Positions 14,048 to 19,532 of a stretch of 19,532 bases of DNA are shown here, piece after piece (position 1 is the stretch's first letter; every line of letters begins with the position of its first letter). Source of the DNA: JBKBRC01 sp046292345 (GTDB lineage Bacteria > Bacteroidota > Rhodothermia > Rhodothermales > Rubricoccaceae); the NCBI GenBank assembly GCA_046292345.1, contig JBKBRC010000043.1, forward strand, positions 1 to 19,532, written 5' to 3'. The notes below the pieces were generated by a model. The model did not search any database, had not been told where the DNA came from, and was given only the letters and a program-made list of their open reading frames with translations. The translations under genes and the position numbers were made by a program.

Positions 14048-15331
14048 TCAGCGGCAGCCCTCGTGCGCGAGGCGCCCGTCCACGATGACGGCGCAGACGC
14101 GGCTCGTGTACTCGAACGGGTCCCCGTCGAAGAGCGCGAGGTCGGCGTCCTTGCCGGGCTCGAGCGAGCCGAGGCGTCGGTCGAGCCCGAGGATGCGGGC
14201 CGGGGCGAGCGTGACCGCCTCGAGCGCCGCCGCGAACGGCAGCCCGTTGGCGAGCGCCACGCCGGCCTCGAAGAGCACGACGCGCGTCTTGGGCACGTAC
14301 GCCTCGAAGCCGCTCTGGATGGCGAAGGGCACGCCGGCAGCGTGCAGGCGCGCCGCCGTCTCGAACGAGAGCCCCGCGAGCTCACCCGTGGCACGTGCCA
14401 TCGTCGGGTGGAGCGCGACGGACACGCCGGCGGCGACGAGGTCGTCGAGCACGAGCGGCGCCTCGGCCGCGCCGTCGAGCACGAGGCGCATCCGAGGGAA
14501 CTCGCGCGCCAGGCGCAGCACGGCCTGGATGTCGTGGGCGCGGTGCGCCGTGACGAGCGCCGGCAGGCGCCCCTCAACGACCGCTGCGAGCACGTCCTTG
14601 TCGAGGTTGCGCGCGGGCCGGCGGGCGGGGTTGGGGTGAGCACGGCGGCGGGCGTAGTCCTCGGCGTCGACGAGCGCGCGGCGCAGATCGGCCACGGCGC
14701 GGCTGCGCGTGCCGGGCGAGGCGAAGTTGGCGCGCACGCCCCCGCCGAGCGTCATGGCGAGCATGGCCGTCGAGTCGACGAGCGCGCGGTCCGCGTCCGG
14801 GTAGGCCGTTTTGACGACGACGGTCTGCCCGGCGGCAAGCGCCCCCGGCGCGTGGCCGGTGTTGACCGTCGTGACGCCGTGCGCGAGCAGCCACGCGACG
14901 AGTTCGTCGCGGCCGTTGTAGGCGTCGAGGGCGCGGAGGGCCGGCTGGAGCGGCGCGCCGCGGTCGAGCGCGTCCTGGTCCTGGGCCTGGTTGAGCATGC
15001 CCGCCAGCCCGACCGTCCCGCGCACGTCTACGAGGCCGGGCGTGACGACGGCGGCCTCGAGCACGCGGTAGCCCGGTGGCACGCGCACGCGCGCCGCCGG
15101 CCCGACGGCCTCGATGCGCCCGTCGCGCACGAGCACGACGCCATCCTGGATGGGCGGGCCGCTGACGGGATAGACCGTGCCGCCGCGCACGGCGAGCGTC
15201 TGCGCGGCGGCCCCCGCGGCGGCCCCCGCGGCGGCGGTCAGGACGAGGAGCGCGGCGCAGGCGCCGAGGCAGCGGCCAGAACGGGCGCGCAGGCGGGTGC
15301 GCAGGCAGGCGCGAGGGCGGTGGCAGCTCAC
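14048..15331 (-). CDS. Amidohydrolase paralogue lacking most metal ligands, probable pseudoenzyme
   Basis: A 427-residue protein of the imidazolonepropionase-like amidohydrolase family, probably periplasmic. The N-end is long and basic before a hydrophobic stretch (CAALLVLTAAAGAAAGAAAQ) that looks like a signal. The start is GTG at 15331, overlapping the stop of the upstream gene by four bases (GTGA), so the two are co-translated. Domain ends are conserved: VVTPGLVD near 95 and LGSLEPGKDADLALFDGDPF near 387. But the HxH motif is gone: DTHAH of the partner is DVRGT here (102-106), so both His are lost. The LHH site is L285-D286-G287, and the HTDD motif is QSGF (339-342). Only H263 (AHRAHD) remains. 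Metal-dependent hydrolysis is therefore unlikely; a partner or regulatory role is inferred. Confidence 0.85.
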   Translation of the reverse strand: MSCHRPRACLRTRLRARSGRCLGACAALLVLTAAAGAAAGAAAQTLAVRGGTVYPVSGPPIQDGVVLVRDGRIEAVGPAARVRVPPGYRVLEAAVVTPGLVDVRGTVGLAGMLNQAQDQDALDRGAPLQPALRALDAYNGRDELVAWLLAHGVTTVNTGHAPGALAAGQTVVVKTAYPDADRALVDSTAMLAMTLGGGVRANFASPGTRSRAVADLRRALVDAEDYARRRAHPNPARRPARNLDKDVLAAVVEGRLPALVTAHRAHDIQAVLRLAREFPRMRLVLDGAAEAPLVLDDLVAAGVSVALHPTMARATGELAGLSFETAARLHAAGVPFAIQSGFEAYVPKTRVVLFEAGVALANGLPFAAALEAVTLAPARILGLDRRLGSLEPGKDADLALFDGDPFEYTSRVCAVIVDGRLAHEGCR

Positions 15332-16644
15332 TGGTCGTGCTCGGCGTGGTGGTCGTGGTGCGAGAAGGCGCTAGCGCGGTAGACGCCCGGCCCGCCGACG
15401 GCGTAGGCGCGGTCGGCCTCGAGCGAGCGGTCGAAGACGACACGCCCCTCAACCCAGGTCTGCTCGACGCGCGCGTAGACGCTGAACGGGTCGGCCGAGA
15501 GGACGACAAAGTCCGCGTCCTTGCCCGGCTCGAGCGAGCCGATGCGGTCGGCGAGGCCGAGCATGCGCGCGCCGGCGAGCGTGAGCGCCTCGAGCGCCTT
15601 GGCGCGGCTCATGCCCGCGCGCACGCCGAGCGCGCCCGAGCGCAGGAAGAGGCGGCTGTCGGTGATGTAGTCGTCGGTGTGGTAGGCCACGTCTACGCCC
15701 GCGCGCTCGAGCGCAGCGCCGGTCTCCGGAAGCAGGTCGCGCGCCTCGAGCTTGCCGCCGGGCGCGTCGAGGACGATGATGGAGGCGGGCGCGCCGGCGG
15801 CGGCGATCTCCTCGGCCACGCGCCAGCCCTCCGAGACGTGGTGCAGCACGGGCGTGAAGCCGAACTCGCGCCCGAGGCGCAGCGCCGTCAGGATGTCGTC
15901 GGCGCGGTGCGTGTGGAAGTGGACGATGCGGCGCCCATCGAGGACCTCGAGCAGAGCCTCCATGCGAAGGTCGCGCGTGAACGCCGAGTCGGGCGGGGTG
16001 CGGTCGCGGCGGGCGCGGTAGGCGAGGGCCTGCGTGAACTGCTCGCGCACGAGCGCGGCCGAGCGCGCGCGCGTGCCCGGGAAGCCGGGGCGCCCGAGCG
16101 GGTTGGTGCCGTTGGCCATCTTCATGCCGCCGCACACGTCCGTGGCCGGGTTCTCGCAGAAGAGCATGTCCTCGATGGTGCGCGCGCGGCGCAGCTTGAG
16201 GTATGCTGTCTGCCCGCTCATGAGGTGCCCCGAGCCTGGCATGACGTTAACGGTCGTGATGCCGCCGGCACGGGAGCGCATGAACGAGTCCGCGCGCGGG
16301 TCGAGCGCGTCGAGGATGCGCACGTCCGGATGGAGCGGCCCCGAGGCGTCGCCGCCGTCGCCGTCGCCCACGTGCGCGTGCGTGTCGACGAGGCCCGGGA
16401 TGACAGTGCGTCCGCGGAGGTCTACGGTCTCGGCGCCCGGCGGCACAGCGGTCCGCTCTGCTGGGCCGACGGCCACGAAGCGCCCGTCGCGCACGACGAG
16501 CACGCCGTTTTCGATCACGGGGCCGCTGACAGGATGCAGCGTGGCGCCCACGAAGGCGACCGTGCGACCGTCGCCGGGTGCCTGCGCGCGCGCCGGCCCG
16601 GCGAGCACGAGCGCGAGGAGCAAGACAGAGGGGAGGAGACGCAT
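15328..16644 (-). CDS. Secreted amidohydrolase (imidazolonepropionase-like), catalytically intact
   Basis: A 438-residue metal-dependent hydrolase of the amidohydrolase superfamily, likely acting in the periplasm on a cyclic amide or dipeptide-type substrate that is not known. The signal peptide is MRLLPSVLLLALVLAGPARA. The metal site is complete: HxH at H89/H91 (GLVDTHAHVGDG), histidines at VHFHTHR (242-247), H268-H269 (PVLHHVSEGW) and D324 in YHTDDYITDS. The C-terminal beta-sandwich is intact (GSLEPGKDADFVVLSADPF). The last ten residues are unusual: SHHDHHAEHDQ, a His-rich tail. It leads a two-gene unit with the degenerate paralogue, which overlaps it by four bases. A possible -7 box (TACCTTCG, reverse strand, 16701-16708) is 57 bases before the ATG. 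Confidence 0.9.
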   Translation of the reverse strand: MRLLPSVLLLALVLAGPARAQAPGDGRTVAFVGATLHPVSGPVIENGVLVVRDGRFVAVGPAERTAVPPGAETVDLRGRTVIPGLVDTHAHVGDGDGGDASGPLHPDVRILDALDPRADSFMRSRAGGITTVNVMPGSGHLMSGQTAYLKLRRARTIEDMLFCENPATDVCGGMKMANGTNPLGRPGFPGTRARSAALVREQFTQALAYRARRDRTPPDSAFTRDLRMEALLEVLDGRRIVHFHTHRADDILTALRLGREFGFTPVLHHVSEGWRVAEEIAAAGAPASIIVLDAPGGKLEARDLLPETGAALERAGVDVAYHTDDYITDSRLFLRSGALGVRAGMSRAKALEALTLAGARMLGLADRIGSLEPGKDADFVVLSADPFSVYARVEQTWVEGRVVFDRSLEADRAYAVGGPGVYRASAFSHHDHHAEHDQ

Positions 16645-16665
16645 AGGGCTGGCGCCCGCAGAGCG

Positions 16666-16695
16666 GGCGCTTGATTTAGAGCTGGCGCTTGATTT
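16666..16695. repeat. Direct repeat of 12 bases in the amidohydrolase promoter area
   Basis: GGCGCTTGATTT occurs at 16666-16677 and again at 16684-16695, 18 bases apart, between the amidohydrolase start (16644) and its possible -7 box. The spacing, just under two helical turns, could suit an operator, but no regulator is known. Confidence 0.4.
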
Positions 16696-16700
16696 CGCCG

Positions 16701-16708
16701 CGAAGGTA
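16701..16708 (-). promoter_or_regulatory. Possible -7 element of the amidohydrolase unit
   Basis: The reverse strand reads TACCTTCG, similar to TACCTTGC upstream of gcvT and to the Bacteroidota TAnnTTTG box. It lies 57 bases before the ATG at 16644. There is no clear -33 TTG. Confidence 0.3.
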
Positions 16709-16848
16709 GCGCGCGCGCCTCAAAGTACGGGTAGGCTTGCAGGGCCACCGGCCGATATACGCCCCGATCCACGCCGCCGGCCCGCTTCCCTGCGGCACCT
16801 CGCGCCGCCGCGCGCGTCTTCATCCCCCCTCCTGCCCCTCGCTCCGCC

Positions 16849-17436
16849 ATGCACGCCTGGCACGACCTTCCCCTCGGTGATCCCGAGGGTTGCTTCAACA
16901 CCGTCATCGAAGTCCCGCGCGGCGGGACAGTCAAGTACGAGCTCGACAAGGAGTCCGGCATGATCCGCGTAGACCGCGTGCTCTACAGCGCCGTCTACTA
17001 CCCCGCCAACTACGGCTTCCTGCCGCACACGTACGGCGACGACAAGGACCCGCTCGACGTGCTCGTGCTCATGAACGAGGCCGTCGACCCGCTGTGCATG
17101 CTCCGCGCGCGCGCCATCGGCGCCCTGCCCATGCGCGACGACGCCGGGCGCGACGAGAAGATCATCGCCGTCTGCTGCGACGACCCGGCGTACTCCCACT
17201 ACGAGCACATCGAGGCCCTCCCGAAACACATTCTCCGCCAGATCGAGCGCTTCTTCCTGGACTATAAGGCGCTCGAGGGCAAGACGACCGAGACGCAAGG
17301 CTACATCGGCCGCGACGAGGCCGTGCAGGTGATCAAGGACGCCGTGCGCAGCTACGACGAGGTCATCCTGCCCAAGCGGCAGGCCGCCATCTACGCCGCG
17401 CGCAGCGTCGCCATCGCCGCCGCCGGCGGCGCCTGA
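16849..17436 (+). CDS. ppa: Inorganic pyrophosphatase, family I
   Basis: This soluble enzyme hydrolyses pyrophosphate to two phosphates and so pulls biosynthetic reactions forward. The 195-residue length is close to bacterial family I enzymes. The signature D-x-D-[PE]-[LIV]-D appears as DDKDPLDVLVL (64-74), which carries the metal-binding aspartates. Also present are EVPRGGTVKYELDK (21-34), with the active-site Glu and Lys; SAVYYPANYGFLPHTYGDD (47-65); and KIIAVCCDDPAY (104-115). The ending FFLDYKALEGK (135-145) is typical. The short tail past 180 is Ala-rich. The start ATG at 16849 gives MHAWHDLPLG and leaves 204 bases to the divergent amidohydrolase. The next gene, gcvT, is on the same strand 91 bases away across a structured spacer. 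Confidence 0.96.
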   Translation: MHAWHDLPLGDPEGCFNTVIEVPRGGTVKYELDKESGMIRVDRVLYSAVYYPANYGFLPHTYGDDKDPLDVLVLMNEAVDPLCMLRARAIGALPMRDDAGRDEKIIAVCCDDPAYSHYEHIEALPKHILRQIERFFLDYKALEGKTTETQGYIGRDEAVQVIKDAVRSYDEVILPKRQAAIYAARSVAIAAAGGA

Positions 17437-17496
17437 GCCCGGCGCCGCGCTCTCGGCTTCTGCCCGTACCCGATCTGCGGTACGGCCGCGCCGGGC
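17437..17496 (+). ncRNA. Nested two-stem element in the ppa-gcvT spacer
   Basis: Directly after the ppa stop, GCCCGGCGC (17437-17445) pairs perfectly with GCGCCGGGC (17488-17496). Inside this, CCGTACC (17464-17470) pairs with GGTACGG (17479-17485) around an 8-base loop. Both stems are perfect. There is no U-tract. It may be a terminator for ppa, an mRNA 3' protector or a leader element for gcvT. Glycine riboswitch core motifs were not seen. Confidence 0.4.
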
Positions 17497-17504
17497 TACC
17501 TTGC
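17497..17504 (+). promoter_or_regulatory. Possible -7 element of gcvT
   Basis: TACCTTGC partly matches the Bacteroidota -7 box TAnnTTTG. It follows immediately after the outer stem and lies 23 bases before the gcvT ATG at 17528. The -33 element is not clear. Confidence 0.35.
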
Positions 17505-17527
17505 CCGTCTTCCCGTTGCCCCGCCCC

Positions 17528-18682
17528 ATGTCCGACGCACTTCGCACCACGCCGCTCCACGACGCCCACCGCGCTCTCGGCGCGCGCATGATGCCCTTCG
17601 GAGGCTTCGACATGCCGGTGCAGTACAGCGGCATCATCGAGGAGCACCGGGCCGTACGCACCGCCGCCGGCCTGTTCGATGTGAGCCACATGGGCGAGCT
17701 TGAGGTGCACGGCCCGGACGCGCTCGCGCTCGTGCAGTACCTCGTCACCAACGACGCCGCCCGGCTCGCCCCGCCGGCCGACGGACAGCCCGGGCGCGCC
17801 ATGTACGCCGTGCTCTGCAACGAGCGCGGCGGCTGCGTGGACGACCTGCTCGTCTACCGCCTGCCCGACCGCGGCAGCCACCCGGCCTTCCTGCTCGTCG
17901 TCAACGCGGCCAACATCGCCAAGGACCTCGCCCACGTGCGCGCCGTGCACGCTGCACACGGCTTCGACTGCGCCGTCGAGGACCGCTCGGAAGCCACGGG
18001 GCTGCTCGCCCTTCAGGGGCCACGCGCCTTCGAGATCGCTGCGCGCGTGACCGACCTGCCGGTCGCCCGGATCCCCTACTACCAGTTCCTGGCGCCCGCG
18101 CCGGGCGCGTTCCTGGGCTGCGCACGCGCGCTGCTCTCGCACACCGGCTACACGGGCGAGCCCGGCCTGGAGATCTACTGCGAGGCCGGGCGCGTGGCCG
18201 AGGTCTGGCATGCCCTCCTCGAAGCCGGACGCGATCTCGGGCTGCGCCCCGCCGGCCTCGGCGCGCGCGACACGCTCCGCCTCGAGGCCGGCTACAGCCT
18301 CTACGGGCACGAGCTCGACGATGACACGACGCCGCTTGAAGCCGGCCTCGGGTGGGTCGTCAAGCCGGACGCGAAGGACTTCGTCGGGCGCGCAGCGCTC
18401 GTGCGGCAGAAGGCCGAGGGCGTGCCCCGCCGCATCGTCGGCTTCGTGCTCGAGGAGCGCGGCGTCCCGCGGCAGGGCTGCGCGCTCGTCGCACCCGCCG
18501 GCGAGCCGCTCGGCGCCGTCACCAGCGGCTCGCAGTCGCCCACGCTCGGGCGCGGCATCGGGCTCGGCTTCGTTCCCAACCGGCCCGAGTGGACCACGCC
18601 CGGCGCAGCGCTCGGCGTGGACGTGCGCGGGCGCACGCTCCGGGCCGCCGTCGCCAAGCCGCCCTTCCACAAGGCGTCCTAG
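17528..18682 (+). CDS. gcvT: Glycine cleavage system T protein (aminomethyltransferase)
   Basis: T-protein moves the aminomethyl carbon from the lipoyl H-protein to tetrahydrofolate, giving 5,10-methylene-THF and ammonia. The ATG at 17528 (MSDALRTTPLHDAHRALGAR) gives 384 residues, the normal size. Characteristic segments are MPFGGFDMPVQYSGIIEEH (22-40), GLFDVSHMGELEV (48-60), GGCVDDLLVYRL (101-112) with the catalytic-type Asp105, VVNAANIAKD (124-133), the folate-site stretch LLSHTGYTGEPGLEIYC and the C-terminal FVLEERGVPRQG and TSGSQSPTLGRGIGLGFVP. The catalytic residues appear intact. The other glycine cleavage genes (gcvH, gcvP) are not in the window, which is common in Bacteroidota. A TTG at 17501 opens the same frame but gives nine extra residues not typical of GcvT. 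Confidence 0.95.
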   Translation: MSDALRTTPLHDAHRALGARMMPFGGFDMPVQYSGIIEEHRAVRTAAGLFDVSHMGELEVHGPDALALVQYLVTNDAARLAPPADGQPGRAMYAVLCNERGGCVDDLLVYRLPDRGSHPAFLLVVNAANIAKDLAHVRAVHAAHGFDCAVEDRSEATGLLALQGPRAFEIAARVTDLPVARIPYYQFLAPAPGAFLGCARALLSHTGYTGEPGLEIYCEAGRVAEVWHALLEAGRDLGLRPAGLGARDTLRLEAGYSLYGHELDDDTTPLEAGLGWVVKPDAKDFVGRAALVRQKAEGVPRRIVGFVLEERGVPRQGCALVAPAGEPLGAVTSGSQSPTLGRGIGLGFVPNRPEWTTPGAALGVDVRGRTLRAAVAKPPFHKAS

Positions 18683-18731
18683 CTCCCCCCTTCCGCGCGC
18701 CCGCGCCGCGCCCGACGACCTGACGCGCCCG

Positions 18732-19487
18732 ATGACGACCCGCAGCACCCCGGCGCCGCCGCTCGACGTGTACCTGACGCCCTGCGCGCTCGGGGCGGAC
18801 GCGCTCAAGGGCCGCGCCGTCGTCGTCGTGGACGTGCTCCGCGCTTCCTCGACCATCGTGACCGCGCTCGCCCACGGCGCCCGCGCCGTCGTGCCCGTCG
18901 CCACGACGGGCGACGCCGCCCGCCTCGCCGGCACCATCGACCCGGACCTGCGCCTGCTCGGCGGCGAGCGCGGCGGCCTCCCCATCGCGGGCTACGACGC
19001 GGGCAACTCGCCGCTCGAGTACTCGCCCGAGCGCGTGCGCGGGCGCACGGTCATCCTCACCACCACCAACGGCACGGCCGCTCTCGTGGCCGCGCGCGTG
19101 GCCGCGCGCGTGGCCGTGGGCAGCTTCGTCAATGCCGCCGCCGCGACGGCCTTCATGCGGGCCGCGCGCGCCGACGGCCTCCCGGTCGTCGTGCTCTGCG
19201 CCGGCACCGACGGGCGCGTGTCGATGGAGGACACGCTCTGCGCGGGCCTGCTGCTTGCGCGCGTGGCCACGCCGGCCGAGCTCGGCGCGCTTTCGGATAG
19301 CGCGCAGATCGCGCTCGCGCTCTACCAGGGCTCACGTGAGACGCTCGCGCGGACGCTCTTCGGCGCCGCGCACACGCAGCGCCTGATCCGCCTCGGCTTC
19401 GCCGACGACGTCGCCTACTGCGCCCGCCTCGACGCCTTCGGCGTGCTCCCGGTCCTCCAGGACGGCCGCGTCGCACTCGCGGCCTGA
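18732..19487 (+). CDS. comB: 2-phosphosulfolactate phosphatase family protein
   Basis: ComB family enzymes remove phosphate from 2-phosphosulfolactate; in methanogens this is a coenzyme M step. The ATG at 18732 gives 251 residues, the normal length. The family marks are VVVVDVLRASSTIVTALAHG (30-49), LGGERGGLPIAGYDAGNSP (76-94), ILTTTNGTAAL (108-118) and VVLCAGTDGRVSMEDTLCAG (153-172), which holds several metal/active-site residues. The final part, GFADDVAYCARLDAFGVLP, is also typical. In bacteria without coenzyme M the role is unclear; it may act on sulfolactate for sulfonate metabolism or on another phosphate ester. It follows gcvT by 49 bases on the same strand and may be cotranscribed. Confidence 0.93.
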   Translation: MTTRSTPAPPLDVYLTPCALGADALKGRAVVVVDVLRASSTIVTALAHGARAVVPVATTGDAARLAGTIDPDLRLLGGERGGLPIAGYDAGNSPLEYSPERVRGRTVILTTTNGTAALVAARVAARVAVGSFVNAAAATAFMRAARADGLPVVVLCAGTDGRVSMEDTLCAGLLLARVATPAELGALSDSAQIALALYQGSRETLARTLFGAAHTQRLIRLGFADDVAYCARLDAFGVLPVLQDGRVALAA

Positions 19488-19488
19488 C

Positions 19489-19506
19489 GCGCCGCAGCGG
19501 CGGCGC
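19489..19506 (+). terminator. 7-bp hairpin after comB
   Basis: GCGCCGC (19489-19495) pairs with GCGGCGC (19500-19506) around a 4-base loop, one base after the stop. There is no U-tract; a 12-bp repeat begins at its end. Confidence 0.4.
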
Positions 19507-19532
19507 CCAGGCGTCTGCCCAGGCGTCTGCCC
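19506..19532. repeat. 12-bp tandem repeat at the window end
   Basis: CCCAGGCGTCTG occurs at 19506-19517 and 19518-19529, and CCC continues to the window edge. The array probably extends beyond the window, like the other repeats that follow gene ends here. Confidence 0.8.

Noticed and set aside
17437..17527. Glycine riboswitch before gcvT
   Set aside because: The spacer is only 91 bases and the conserved aptamer core was not found; just two simple nested stems are visible.
17363..18985. A 540-codon reverse open frame over gcvT
   Set aside because: It is antisense to gcvT with its full set of motifs; the composition is typical of a shadow frame.
1..19532. Insertion sequence, prophage, toxin-antitoxin or defence genes
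   Set aside because: No transposase, integrase, phage structural, toxin or nuclease motif was recognised on either strand.

Overview
The window is very GC-rich bacterial DNA, most likely from the Rhodothermota/Rhodothermales branch of the Bacteroidota-related phyla. Two predicted secreted beta-propeller proteins carry type IX secretion (Por) C-terminal sorting domains, a Bacteroidota-type trait. The extreme GC content, long overlapping shadow reading frames and TAnnTT(T)G-like upstream motifs fit a high-GC member such as Rhodothermales. This assignment is an inference. The sequence is a scaffold: three runs of exactly 100 N (1217-1316, 4321-4420, 6531-6630) are placeholder gaps, and each has short tandem repeats on at least one side.

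Left region (1-6700), envelope and secretion. It holds the 3' part of a GT4 glycosyltransferase, a reverse-strand secreted NHL-type propeller with a sorting tail, and a divergent lipoprotein serine hydrolase (class C beta-lactamase fold). A secreted protein with a D/R/W/Y-rich repeat is split by gap 2. A seven-repeat SBBP-type propeller loses its sorting tail in gap 3.

Middle region (6631-11788). A 74-residue unknown protein and a 13-bp minisatellite lead into a forward tyrosine/phenylalanine catabolism block: hpd (4-hydroxyphenylpyruvate dioxygenase), hmgA (homogentisate 1,2-dioxygenase) and an ACS-family acyl-CoA synthetase. The synthetase could activate acetoacetate, an end product of this route. 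The maleylacetoacetate isomerase and fumarylacetoacetase are not here.

Right region (11940-19532). A reverse-strand group holds a glycine-zipper stress protein, an AcuI/YhdH-type acrylyl-CoA reductase, a 50-residue DUF1328 membrane protein and two overlapping periplasmic amidohydrolases. The second amidohydrolase has lost nearly all its metal ligands. A forward housekeeping group follows: ppa, gcvT and comB. A nested double-stem structure lies between ppa and gcvT.

No clear new defence, mobile or biosynthetic system was found. The most noteworthy points are the intact/inactive amidohydrolase pair, the repeat-associated gaps, the structured ppa-gcvT spacer and the recurring palindrome shared by an intergenic spacer and the 74-residue gene.
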